Of a DNA stretch of 10,937 bases, positions 1-6,496 are shown in pieces. A program made the translations under genes and the position numbers. The notes under the pieces are model-generated. The model did no database searches and was not told the origin of the DNA. It saw only the letters and a list, made by a program, of their open reading frames with translations. The stretch's first letter is position 1, and every line of letters begins with the position of its first letter. The stretch covers positions 1 to 10,937 of the forward strand of contig JAGRBM010000057.1 of NCBI GenBank assembly GCA_020434085.1, written 5' to 3'. This DNA comes from Chrysiogenia bacterium. GTDB taxonomy: Bacteria > JAGRBM01.

Positions 1-79
1 TGAGTCGCGATCATCCCATTTGGATCGCCAATGGTTTGTCGGTTTGTGGCAAATTGCACCAGGGTAGTGCGGAAGAAAC

Positions 80-156
80 TGGCGCGCCCGGCGGGATTCG
101 AACCCACGACCTTCGGCTTCGGAGGCCGACACTCTATCCAGCTGAGCTACGGGCGC
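80..156 (-). tRNA. tRNA-Arg (anticodon CCG)
   Basis: The minus strand folds into a complete 77-nt cloverleaf. The 7-bp acceptor stem pairs GCGCCCG (150-156) with CGGGCGC (84-90). The D arm has 4-bp stems, GCTC with GAGT, closed by one G-T wobble. The anticodon stem pairs TCGGC with GCCGA around the loop CTCCGAA, giving anticodon CCG. The T arm pairs GTGGG with CCCGC around TTCGAAT. The discriminator base is G and the 3' CCA is genome-encoded at 80-82. It decodes CGG arginine codons. It lies downstream of the MscS-family gene on the same strand, and a sigma70-like promoter sits just before it, so it is probably transcribed on its own. Confidence 0.97.
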
Positions 157-177
157 GCTGAGGAGGCAAGGAGCGCT

Positions 178-206
178 GTTATAGCGCCCTGCTCTCATGG
201 GCACAA
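178..206 (-). promoter_or_regulatory. Candidate sigma70 promoter of tRNA-Arg
   Basis: On the minus strand, TTGTGC (201-206) is followed after 17 bp by TATAAC (178-183), a 5/6 match to the -10 consensus. The start point would be near 171, about 15 nt before the mature tRNA 5' end. The bases just after the -10 are GC-rich, as in stringently controlled stable-RNA promoters. A short inverted repeat GCGCT/AGCGC (173-177, 183-187) flanks the -10 box. The -35 match is weak, so this is read by eye only. Confidence 0.5.
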
Positions 207-211
207 GGGGC

Positions 212-228
212 GCGCGCCGCGGGCGCGC
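212..228 (-). terminator. GC-rich hairpin after the MscS-family gene
   Basis: A perfect 7-bp stem, GCGCGCC with GGCGCGC (212-218, 222-228), closes a 3-nt loop within 30 bp of the MscS stop codon. There is no clear U tract on either strand. It is at best a weak or Rho-assisted terminator separating the channel gene from the tRNA promoter at 178-206. Confidence 0.3.
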
Positions 229-236
229 TTGCGCCG

Positions 237-1313
237 TCAGGAAGCGGCTGCCTGCGCCAGATGAATGGTCTGCGTGGGATAGGCGAACTCGATCCCCTCG
301 CTCTGGAAGCGGCGCAGCAATGCAAGGTTCAGCCGCTGCTGCAGGTCCATGTAGAGATTGTAGTCGCCGCTGGCCACGTAATAGACGATCTCATAGTCGA
401 GCGACGAGGGGCCGAAACTCTTGAAGTGGGCGCGGTCCAGACGCGCTTCATCGAGCGCACCGAACACCTCGGTAATCATGCCGGGAATCGCTTCCACCTT
501 GTCGGCCGGCGTCTCGTAGGTAACGCCCAGTACGCTCACGATGCGGCGCTCTTTCATGCGCTTGAAGTTCTGGATGCGGCTTCCCACCAGGTCGGTGTTG
601 GGGAAGACAATCTCTTCGCCCTGCAGGCTGCGCACGCGCGTCGTTTTGATCCCGATTTTCTCCACGTTGCCGAGCTTGTCGTCCACGACGATGAAGTCGC
701 CTACCTCGAACGGTTTGTCCAGCATGATGGAGACCGAACACAGGATGTCACCGAGAATATTCTGCACCGCCAGCGCAACGGCTACGCCGCCGATGCCAAG
801 GCCCGCCACGAGCGAGCCCACATCGAATCCCAGGTTGTCGAACATGAGCAGCAGCAGAAGCGCCCAGAGGAACACGCGGCCGATCACCTCGAGCGCGCCG
901 AAGGCTGCGCGGGTGTCTTCCGCTTCGGTCGAAACTTTCTTGTCGATCCAGTGCGAGATGAGCGCGTTGCCCCAGATGCCGATCTGCAGCGCGCCGGCGA
1001 CGATGCCCATGATGCGCAGCGCATTCAATACTTTCTGGGGCGAAGCCCCTGCGGTGCCGGCCTGGAGGAAATGCGCGCCCCACCAGAAAGAGAAAATGGC
1101 CAGCACCCAAAAGCGCGTGCGCCGGGCCATCTCCACAAACAGATCGTCCCAGTCGTTGGTCGTCTTCTCCGCAATGGCCCTGAGGCGCCCGACAACCATG
1201 CCCTTGAGGATCTGCAGCGCAATGAGCGCCGCAGCCGAAGCCCCCAGCGCAACGAGCCACTGCCGCAGGCTGTTGCCCAGGTAAAACGTCTCTTTGAGAA
1301 AATCGAGTTCCAT
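237..1313 (-). CDS. MscS-family small-conductance mechanosensitive ion channel
   Basis: Predicted inner-membrane channel of the MscS superfamily, 358 aa, which would open under membrane tension to release solutes on hypo-osmotic shock. Hydrophobic segments lie at about residues 18-40, 67-85, 97-118 and 141-160, with the pore-lining helix at about 164-190 (Gly/Ala-rich, with LGIGG and VQNILGD). The beta domain follows, with the family pattern KPFEVGD at 200-206 and FPNTDL at 237-242, then the alpha/beta cytoplasmic cage. Extra N-terminal helices make it more like YbdG or YnaI than the three-helix MscS. I chose the ATG at 1313 because GGAGGAG (1322-1328) sits 8 nt upstream and the protein then begins as a membrane protein. 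An upstream in-frame extension to 1493 is Arg/Cys-rich and unlikely. It is divergent from the oxidoreductase gene. Confidence 0.9.
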   Translation of the reverse strand: MELDFLKETFYLGNSLRQWLVALGASAAALIALQILKGMVVGRLRAIAEKTTNDWDDLFVEMARRTRFWVLAIFSFWWGAHFLQAGTAGASPQKVLNALRIMGIVAGALQIGIWGNALISHWIDKKVSTEAEDTRAAFGALEVIGRVFLWALLLLLMFDNLGFDVGSLVAGLGIGGVAVALAVQNILGDILCSVSIMLDKPFEVGDFIVVDDKLGNVEKIGIKTTRVRSLQGEEIVFPNTDLVGSRIQNFKRMKERRIVSVLGVTYETPADKVEAIPGMITEVFGALDEARLDRAHFKSFGPSSLDYEIVYYVASGDYNLYMDLQQRLNLALLRRFQSEGIEFAYPTQTIHLAQAAAS

Positions 1314-1321
1314 CGCCGGCG

Positions 1322-1328
1322 CTCCTCC
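1322..1328 (-). promoter_or_regulatory. Ribosome binding site fixing the MscS start
   Basis: GGAGGAG on the minus strand, 8 nt before the ATG at 1311-1313. It supports this internal start over the 60-codon upstream extension. Confidence 0.75.
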
Positions 1329-1491
1329 GAACTGGATTCCGGGCCTATCTTGCCCGATGAGACGCTCATGTAAAGGGCGCCATGCCGCGCCGCACCTTTC
1401 GCAGCACCCGCCCTTGCGCCGGCGCGTGCAACTTCGTAGCCTAGGGCCCTTGCGCGCCGCTTGGGCGGGCGCGCGGTGATTGGAGCTAGTC

Positions 1492-3708
1492 ATGGCGAAA
1501 CCGGCAGTCCGCGCGGCGGGCGGTTTTCGGGCGATTTTTTATTTTGTGAAGAAGGCGCTCTCGGCGGGCGGCCTGTGGAAGAGCTGGAAGCGGCTGCGCT
1601 CGAACAATGCGTGCAAGACCTGCGCGCTGGGCATGGGCGGACAGGCCGGCGGGCTGGTCGACGAGGGCGGGCACTTCCCCTCGGTCTGCAAGAAGTCCAT
1701 CCAGGTGCAGGCCGGCGACATGGCCGCGGCCATTCCCGAGGGGTTCTTCCGCTTTACCTCCATCGAGCAGATGGCGGGCATGAGCCCCGCGCAGCTCGAA
1801 GCGCAGGGGCGGCTGGCCTTTCCGATCATTGCCGAACCCGGCGACCGCTATTACCGGCCGATTTCCTGGGAAGAGGCCTACGACAAGACGGCCGCCGCGC
1901 TGCGGGCCGCGCCGCCCGAGGAAGCGTTCTTCTATGCCTCGGGCCGCTCATCGAACGAGGCGGCGTTTCTCTTTCAGTTATTCGCGCGCGCCTACGGCAG
2001 CGCCAACATTCACAACTGCAGCTACTACTGCCACCAGGCCAGCGGCGTGGCGCTCTCGAAGATCTACGGTTCGGGCACGGCCTCGGTCGTCCTTGAAGAC
2101 CTGCACAAAGCCGATTTCGTCATGGTCATCGGCGCCAATCCCCCCAGCAATCACCCGCGGCTGATCACCCAGCTCATGCAGCTCCGGCGCCGCGGCGGCA
2201 AGGTGCTGGTCGTCAATCCGCTCAAGGAGCTGGGGCTCCAGCGTTTCCGGGTTCCTTCGGACTGGCGCAGCCTTCTTTTCGGCAGCTCCATTGCGAATCT
2301 CTACATTCAGCCCCACATCGGCGCCGACATCGCGCTTTTAAAGGCGATTTTGAAGGGCGTCATCGAGGGCGGCGGCGTGGACGAGCAGTTCGTGAGCGAG
2401 CACGCGACCGGCTGGGCCGAGGTCGAGGCCGACGCGCGCGCGCAGAACGCGGACCAACTTGCCGAGGCCGCCGGCGTGCCGCGCGCGCAGATCGATCAGG
2501 CGGTGGAGATGATCCTGTCGGCCAAGCGCGGCATCTTCTGCTGGGCCATGGGGATCACCCACCACGCCCACGGCGTCGACAACATTCTCGAGCTGGCCAA
2601 CCTCGCCATGGCGCGCGGCTGGCTCGGGCGCGAGGGCGCGGGCCTGCTTCCCATTCGCGGTCACTCCAACGTGCAGGGCGTGGGATCGGTGGGCGTCGCC
2701 CCGGCGCTCAAGGCAGCCTTCGCCGAGCAGATGGAGGCGCGCTACGGCATCACTGTCCCGGCAGAGTCCGGGCAGGACACCTACGCATCGATGATGGCCG
2801 CGCTGGAGGGGCGCATCCGCGTGAGCGTGCAGCTCGGCGGCAATCTCTATCACTCCAATCCCGACGCCGACTGGGCGGCGCGCGCGCTGCAGAACATCCC
2901 GCTGACCTTCCAGGTCTCCACCCAGCTCAACACCGGCCACGCCCACGGACGCGGCAAGACGACCATCGTCGTCCCGGCACTCGTGCGCGATGAGGAAACC
3001 CAGCTCACCATGCAGGAGTCCATGTTCAACTTCGTGCGCATCTCCGACGGCGGGCAGGAAGCCCCCGAGGGGGAGCCGCGCTCGGAGGTGGACATCATCG
3101 CTTCCCTGGCAGAGCGGGTGCTCCCCGAGAGGCGCTTCGACTGGAGCGAGCTGCGCTCTCACGAGGCGCTGCGCAAGGCCATCGGCGCCGTGGTGCCGGG
3201 CTATCAGCCGGCCGGCAACGTCGATCCCGAGCGCAAGGAGTTCCAGGTGGTCGGCCGCACCTTCCACGCGCCGCGCTTCGGCACCGAGGACGGCAAGGCC
3301 CGCTTCCACGTCACGCAGGTTCCCGAGTATTCGCGCGGCCCCGACGAGTATCAGCTCATGACCATCCGCAGCGAGGGCCAGTTCAATACCGTTGTGTATG
3401 AAGAAGAAGATCTCTATCGCGGCAATACAACGCGCGACGTGGTGATGATGAGCGCCGAGGATGCGGAGCGAAACGGCTGGAGCGAGGGCGAGCGGGTCCG
3501 CGTCACGACAGAGGTTGGCTCCATGAGCGCCTCGGTCGCGATCACGGACATCCGCGCAGGAAATCTCGCCATGTATTTCCCCGAAGCCAACTGCCTGGTG
3601 CCGCGAAAGCTCGACGCGCTCTCGAAGACACCCGCCTTCAAGTCCGTGCAGGCCCGGCTCGAAAGCGAGTCAGGCCGGCAGAGCGAGCCGGTGGCCGAAG
3701 CAGGCTGA
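1492..3708 (+). CDS. FdhF/YdeP-family molybdopterin oxidoreductase (formate dehydrogenase alpha-like)
   Basis: A 738-aa protein resembling the catalytic subunit of formate dehydrogenase H and YdeP, using a bis-molybdopterin guanine dinucleotide cofactor. The N-terminus carries C41-x2-C44 and C66, the likely remnant or variant iron-sulfur site. The segment NCSYYCHQASG (175-185) aligns with the E. coli FdhF active site, so C180 takes the selenocysteine position as Mo ligand and H181 is the catalytic-site histidine. Other family signatures are GANPPSNHPR (214-223), MGITHHAHG (353-361) and RGHSNVQG (389-396). The C-terminal dinucleotide-binding domain spans about 618-722. There is no twin-arginine signal, so it is probably cytoplasmic. 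The ATG at 1492 has GGAG 6 nt upstream (1482-1485); the TTG at 1480 is less likely. Substrate is unproven: YdeP-type members are not established formate dehydrogenases. No FdhD or electron-transfer partner is adjacent. Confidence 0.88.
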   Translation: MAKPAVRAAGGFRAIFYFVKKALSAGGLWKSWKRLRSNNACKTCALGMGGQAGGLVDEGGHFPSVCKKSIQVQAGDMAAAIPEGFFRFTSIEQMAGMSPAQLEAQGRLAFPIIAEPGDRYYRPISWEEAYDKTAAALRAAPPEEAFFYASGRSSNEAAFLFQLFARAYGSANIHNCSYYCHQASGVALSKIYGSGTASVVLEDLHKADFVMVIGANPPSNHPRLITQLMQLRRRGGKVLVVNPLKELGLQRFRVPSDWRSLLFGSSIANLYIQPHIGADIALLKAILKGVIEGGGVDEQFVSEHATGWAEVEADARAQNADQLAEAAGVPRAQIDQAVEMILSAKRGIFCWAMGITHHAHGVDNILELANLAMARGWLGREGAGLLPIRGHSNVQGVGSVGVAPALKAAFAEQMEARYGITVPAESGQDTYASMMAALEGRIRVSVQLGGNLYHSNPDADWAARALQNIPLTFQVSTQLNTGHAHGRGKTTIVVPALVRDEETQLTMQESMFNFVRISDGGQEAPEGEPRSEVDIIASLAERVLPERRFDWSELRSHEALRKAIGAVVPGYQPAGNVDPERKEFQVVGRTFHAPRFGTEDGKARFHVTQVPEYSRGPDEYQLMTIRSEGQFNTVVYEEEDLYRGNTTRDVVMMSAEDAERNGWSEGERVRVTTEVGSMSASVAITDIRAGNLAMYFPEANCLVPRKLDALSKTPAFKSVQARLESESGRQSEPVAEAG

Positions 3709-3713
3709 TCACC

Positions 3714-4133
3714 CTAGGCCTCGGCTGCGGCCCGGGGCTCGGCCCGCGCCAGATAGCGGGCACACTGACGGTCGGTGCCCAGGATGTGCAACGTCAGCCA
3801 GGTCTTCAGGTAATCGAGCACCCGATCGGCAAGTATCTCGTGCGCAAGGAAACGCGCGCGCATCTGCTGCACGCGCGCGATGAACTCGCGATGGGCTGCC
3901 TGGTGTCGGACCAGATCCGGACAATCGCTGGCGATCATCGCATTTTCTTCATCCTTGAAATGGGTCTCGGTATAGACCTCAAGGTCTGCGAAGATGCCAT
4001 CGAGCACGCGGTCACCGGTCCCGGCTTCCACCGAGCGATGCAAACGATTGATGATGTTGACGAGCTGCTGATGCTGACGGTCGACGAAATCCACGCCGAT
4101 CTCGTATCGGGGCTCCCAATCGATGAATGTCAT
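3714..4133 (-). CDS. Bacteriohemerythrin, copy 1
   Basis: A 139-aa single-domain hemerythrin: a four-helix bundle binding a non-heme di-iron centre that reversibly carries O2 and in some bacteria also binds NO. All seven expected ligands are visible: H21, H58, E62, H77, H81, H116 and D121, in the patterns VDRQH, THFKDEE, HQAAH and HILGTD. There is no signal peptide or membrane segment, so it is cytoplasmic. It ends with TAG 5 bp from the convergent oxidoreductase gene. The start at 4133 follows an AGAGGTGG-type ribosome site. It is the second member of a tandem pair and about two thirds identical to the upstream copy by eye. The closest divergence is at residues 64-71, just after E62, and at the C-terminus. 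O2 storage or delivery, or NO handling, are both possible. Confidence 0.93.
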   Translation of the reverse strand: MTFIDWEPRYEIGVDFVDRQHQQLVNIINRLHRSVEAGTGDRVLDGIFADLEVYTETHFKDEENAMIASDCPDLVRHQAAHREFIARVQQMRARFLAHEILADRVLDYLKTWLTLHILGTDRQCARYLARAEPRAAAEA

Positions 4134-4150
4134 TGTGCCACCTCTACCAG

Positions 4151-4185
4151 GGGCGGTACGCGCATTTCTCCTGAAGAGACCGCCC
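4151..4185 (-). repeat. Inverted repeat between the hemerythrin genes
   Basis: GGGCGGT (4151-4157) and ACCGCCC (4179-4185) are perfect 7-bp inverted arms 21 bp apart in the 96-bp gap between the two hemerythrin genes. Transcribed, it could form a stem upstream of the second gene's ribosome site. It lacks a U tract, so it is not a standard terminator; an RNA-processing or attenuating hairpin is an inference. Confidence 0.4.
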
Positions 4186-4229
4186 GGTCAATGTTGCTGA
4201 TGCGCCGGCGGCAGAAACGGGCTGAAGAA

Positions 4230-4649
4230 TCAACCCGCGGCGGCGTTTTTTCCTTCTCCGCGCTCGAAGTAATTGGCGTACTGACGGTCGGTTCCCAAAA
4301 TATGCAGGGTCAGCCAGTTCTTGAGATAGAGCAGCACCTGGTTGGCGACCATGTCGTTGGCCATGAAGCGCTCGCGCATCTGCCGAATGCGATCGATGAA
4401 CTGGACGTGCGCGCCCTTGTGGCGCTCGAGGTCCGGGTAATTACTCTCGGCCAGATACCGCTCTTCATCCCTGAAGTGGGTTTCGGTATAGACCTCAAGG
4501 TCGGCGAAGATGTGGTCGAGAACGCGCTGGCTGGCTCCACTTTCCATGGAGTCGTGCAGTCGGTTGATGATGTCGACGAGCTGCTTGTGTTGGCGGTCCA
4601 CAAACTCCACGCCGATCTCGTAACGGGGCTCCCAGGTGATGAACGTCAT
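4230..4649 (-). CDS. Bacteriohemerythrin, copy 2
   Basis: A 139-aa hemerythrin, the same length as copy 1. The iron ligands sit at the same numbers: H21, H58, E62, H77, H81, H116 and D121. Strongly shared segments are residues 6-14, 16-21, 47-59 and 112-122. The copies differ mostly at surface helix positions, in the loop after E62 (RYLAESNY here) and in the charged tail. It is cytoplasmic and probably binds O2 reversibly at a di-iron site; NO sensing or storage is an alternative. The start at 4649 is preceded by GAGGTAG (4654-4660). It is the first gene of the hemerythrin pair, with a promoter-like sequence and palindromes in the 191-bp region before it. Confidence 0.93.
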   Translation of the reverse strand: MTFITWEPRYEIGVEFVDRQHKQLVDIINRLHDSMESGASQRVLDHIFADLEVYTETHFRDEERYLAESNYPDLERHKGAHVQFIDRIRQMRERFMANDMVANQVLLYLKNWLTLHILGTDRQYANYFERGEGKNAAAG

Positions 4650-4670
4650 GATGCTACCTCGTCAGGCGGC

Positions 4671-4685
4671 CCTGGTTGCTCCAGG
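4671..4685 (-). repeat. Small hairpin just upstream of the hemerythrin ribosome site
   Basis: CCTGG (4671-4675) and CCAGG (4681-4685) form a 5-bp stem with a 5-nt loop, about 10 nt upstream of GAGGTAG. It is short and has no U tract. It may shape the leader, but chance is possible. Confidence 0.25.
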
Positions 4686-4730
4686 CGGGCCACCTGCCTG
4701 ATTGTTGACATGAGGATAGGGACATCCGCT

Positions 4731-4742
4731 ATTCCTGGGAAT
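4731..4742. promoter_or_regulatory. Short palindrome in the hemerythrin leader
   Basis: ATTCC-TG-GGAAT is an inverted repeat with 5-bp arms and a 2-bp centre, 82 bp upstream of the hemerythrin copy 2 start. It lies 14 bp from the stronger 7-bp palindrome at 4757-4773. The two may form a regulatory region. No known regulator consensus is claimed. Confidence 0.3.
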
Positions 4743-4756
4743 GACAAATATCACAA

Positions 4757-4773
4757 TGCGACAGAATGTCGCA
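4757..4773. promoter_or_regulatory. Candidate operator upstream of the hemerythrin pair
   Basis: TGCGACA (4757-4763) and TGTCGCA (4767-4773) are perfect 7-bp inverted arms separated by GAA. The dyad lies in an unusually AT-rich intergenic region, about 27-43 nt after the start point predicted from the promoter at 4807-4835. That position suits a repressor. The size and symmetry suit a dimeric helix-turn-helix protein, but the family cannot be named from the site. Confidence 0.45.
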
Positions 4774-4806
4774 CAGTGACACAGAACGAATAATCCGGCA
4801 GACCGC

Positions 4807-4835
4807 ATTATCCCTATAATTTCAAGTAGTTACAA
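4807..4835 (-). promoter_or_regulatory. Candidate sigma70 promoter of the hemerythrin pair
   Basis: On the minus strand, TTGTAA (4830-4835) is followed after 17 bp by GATAAT (4807-4812), a 5/6 match to the -10 consensus. The region is AT-rich against a GC-rich background and begins just after the stop of the UbiB-type gene. It implies a leader of about 150 nt before hemerythrin copy 2. The plus strand also shows TATAAT at 4815-4820, but no -35 partner at a suitable distance. Confidence 0.45.
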
Positions 4836-4840
4836 CGAAT

Positions 4841-6337
4841 TCACTCAGCCGGGCGCTGCGCCACCTGCTCGACACGTCTGGCACCGTGCTGCCGGGAGGG
4901 CAGGAATTTCTCGGGCAGTTCGATGCCCTGCAGCGCCAGGCTGGGGGGGACGTTTTCGGACTCGTAGAGGTAGCGGCGGGCCGCCACGTGCCAGTTAAAG
5001 TTGGCGCCCAGCTTCTGCATGATGGCATTCAGACCGAACGTGATGCGGTTGAAGAACAGCAGGTCCGGCGGCAGGTTCATCTGCTGGAGTTTTTGCGGGT
5101 CCATCACCTCGCCGGCCTGGGCGACCCATTCGGGGGTGAACTCGAACTTGCGGTCTTCCTTGAACGGCGCCGAGTGGTAGCCGAAGAAATCCCACATCCA
5201 CTCGCGATCATAGGGCCGGCCCGGCAGGATGAGCCCGAGATCCATTACCAGTTGATCGAATGCGTCGCGGTCCTTTTCCACTACCGCGCGCGAGATTCCC
5301 TGCAGTTTGTGAATGAACCCATCATCAAAGTACTTGATGCAGCCGAAGTCGATGAACGTGATTCCGCCGTCTTCGTTGAAGATGTAGTTGCCCGGATGGG
5401 GATCGCCGTTGAAGACGTGGTGGATGTGCATGGAGTCGAACACAAAGTCGTGCAGCACGTAGACGGCGAGCTCGCGCTCCTTGTCCGTCGCGGTTTCGAG
5501 AAAGTCGTAGAAGTTGAGTCCCTTCTTGAACTCCTGGCAGAGCACGCGCTTGGTACAGAATTCGGGAAACACCTTCGGAACGCGGATGTAGGGATGGCCG
5601 TCCCAGAGCTCGGCAAAGAGCTGCTGGTTGCGCATCTCCTGGCGGTAGTCGAGCTCGTCGTAGAGACGTTCCTTGAGCTCGCGCACCACCGCCTTGGCGT
5701 CCACGTTCTTGTTCACCATGTTGATCATGGCGGCCAGCCCCGCGGAGGCCTTCAGGTCGTTTTCGATGGCGGTATCGACGCCCGGATACTGGACCTTGAG
5801 CGCGACCACCGTGCCGTCGTGCAGCTTTGCCTTGTGCACCTGCCCGATGCTCGCGGCGGCCAGCGGCTGCTCATCCACATCCTTGAACAGCTCGCCCAGG
5901 TCCTTGCCCAGTTCCGATTCGATCTGCTGGCGCACCAGCTTGAAGTCCATGGGGGGCGAGTCCGACTGCAGGCCGCGCAGCGCTTCCTGCGCCGCGGGCG
6001 GCAGCGAATCATTGGCGAAGGAAATGATCTGGCCGAGCTTCATGAAGACGCCCTTCATGTTTCCCATGATTTTGGCGGCTTCCTCGGCGCTCTTGAGGTG
6101 GTACTCTTCTTCGAGGGCTTTCTTGTGTTCGTGGGTGGCCCACATCTGGCGGAACTTCAGCCAGAGCTTTCGCCAGATCGAGCGACTCACCAGTGAGGAG
6201 ACCTGCGCGCCGCGCGCACCCATGCTGGTGGAGATCCCGGCCTCGTTGCGCTGGCCGGAAATCACACGAAAGACGACAACGCCCACGACGGCAACCACCG
6301 CCAGGACGCCCAGAAGAATCAGGTTTTGTTCGCTCAT
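4841..6337 (-). CDS. AarF/UbiB (ABC1/ADCK) family atypical kinase
   Basis: A 498-aa member of the ABC1/UbiB protein-kinase-like family, whose characterised members support ubiquinone biosynthesis or quinone and lipid handling through ATPase activity. Signatures in order: KLGQ at 100-103 (the KxGQ motif), the Ala-rich loop AAASIGQ at 160-166 replacing the usual Gly-rich loop, K181 in VALKVQYPG, ELD at 228-230, the catalytic loop DPHPGN at 312-317 and the metal-binding DFG at 330-332. A single transmembrane segment is predicted at about 6-27, and I see no C-terminal membrane hairpin, unlike canonical UbiB. The ATG at 6337 has only a weak ribosome site (GGGATC). No ubi or menaquinone gene is adjacent, so the substrate and pathway are inferred. 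The promoter candidate is at 6393-6422. Confidence 0.9.
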   Translation of the reverse strand: MSEQNLILLGVLAVVAVVGVVVFRVISGQRNEAGISTSMGARGAQVSSLVSRSIWRKLWLKFRQMWATHEHKKALEEEYHLKSAEEAAKIMGNMKGVFMKLGQIISFANDSLPPAAQEALRGLQSDSPPMDFKLVRQQIESELGKDLGELFKDVDEQPLAAASIGQVHKAKLHDGTVVALKVQYPGVDTAIENDLKASAGLAAMINMVNKNVDAKAVVRELKERLYDELDYRQEMRNQQLFAELWDGHPYIRVPKVFPEFCTKRVLCQEFKKGLNFYDFLETATDKERELAVYVLHDFVFDSMHIHHVFNGDPHPGNYIFNEDGGITFIDFGCIKYFDDGFIHKLQGISRAVVEKDRDAFDQLVMDLGLILPGRPYDREWMWDFFGYHSAPFKEDRKFEFTPEWVAQAGEVMDPQKLQQMNLPPDLLFFNRITFGLNAIMQKLGANFNWHVAARRYLYESENVPPSLALQGIELPEKFLPSRQHGARRVEQVAQRPAE

Positions 6338-6392
6338 TGAAGATCCCGGAGAGAGTGAGGACTTGCGGGCCGCCGCCCGCCGCTGGGCCTTC

Positions 6393-6422
6393 TCTTTACT
6401 GCGACGCTGACGGCGCCGTCAA
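6393..6422 (-). promoter_or_regulatory. Candidate promoter of the UbiB-type gene
   Basis: On the minus strand, TTGACG (6417-6422) is a 5/6 match to the -35 consensus. A weak -10, TAAAGA (6393-6398), follows with 18-bp spacing. The predicted start lies about 50 nt before the ATG at 6337. The -35 overlaps the 14-bp palindrome at 6408-6421. Confidence 0.4.
6408..6421. promoter_or_regulatory. 14-bp perfect palindrome at the UbiB-type promoter
   Basis: TGACGGCGCCGTCA reads identically on both strands and covers most of the proposed -35 hexamer. It is placed as an operator would be, between the upstream gene's terminator (6434-6472) and the UbiB-type start. A GC-rich palindrome can arise by chance, and no matching regulator is encoded here. 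Confidence 0.4.
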
Positions 6423-6433
6423 CTTTCCCATAC

Positions 6434-6472
6434 CCAACGAAAAAGGGCGGCCCACCGGGCCGCCCTCGTTGG
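6434..6472 (-). terminator. Rho-independent terminator of ferritin-like gene copy 1
   Basis: On the minus strand a 9-bp stem, GGGCGGCCC with GGGCCGCCC (6445-6453, 6457-6465), closes a 3-nt loop and is followed by five U. Outer arms CCAACGA and TCGTTGG (6434-6440, 6466-6472) can extend the pairing, with an A/U bulge. It begins about 25 bp after the gene's stop codon. The core stem is identical to that of the terminator at 7746-7786. Confidence 0.85.
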
Positions 6473-6496
6473 TTCAGAGGCTCGAAAGCAGCGCGA

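Noticed and set aside
1-79. Left edge beyond the tRNA
   Set aside because: I see no gene, stem or promoter here that I can support. The short frame starting at 31 runs through the tRNA and is not real.
261-1373. 370-aa plus-strand open frame opposite the MscS-family gene
   Set aside because: It is antisense to a clear channel gene, is rich in His/Arg/Glu and has no recognisable domain.
1314-1493. N-terminal extension of the MscS-family protein to 1493
   Set aside because: The added 60 residues are Arg/Cys/Pro-rich and would overlap the divergent gene's start. A GGAGGAG site marks the internal ATG instead.
2338-3309. 323-aa minus-strand open frame inside the oxidoreductase gene
   Set aside because: It lies wholly within a gene with strong family motifs, and its sequence has the usual antisense composition.
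4704-4733. Plus-strand TTGACA near 4705 as a promoter
   Set aside because: The -10 at 17 bp (GCTATT) is poor, and transcription would run antisense into the UbiB-type gene with no plus-strand gene to serve.
3786-4793. 335-aa plus-strand open frame spanning both hemerythrin genes
   Set aside because: It contains two similar halves only because it is antisense to the duplicated hemerythrins. It has no ribosome site.
4886-6196. 436-aa plus-strand open frame opposite the UbiB-type gene
   Set aside because: The minus strand carries the full set of kinase-family motifs. The plus-strand product is low-complexity and comes from codon bias in GC-rich DNA.
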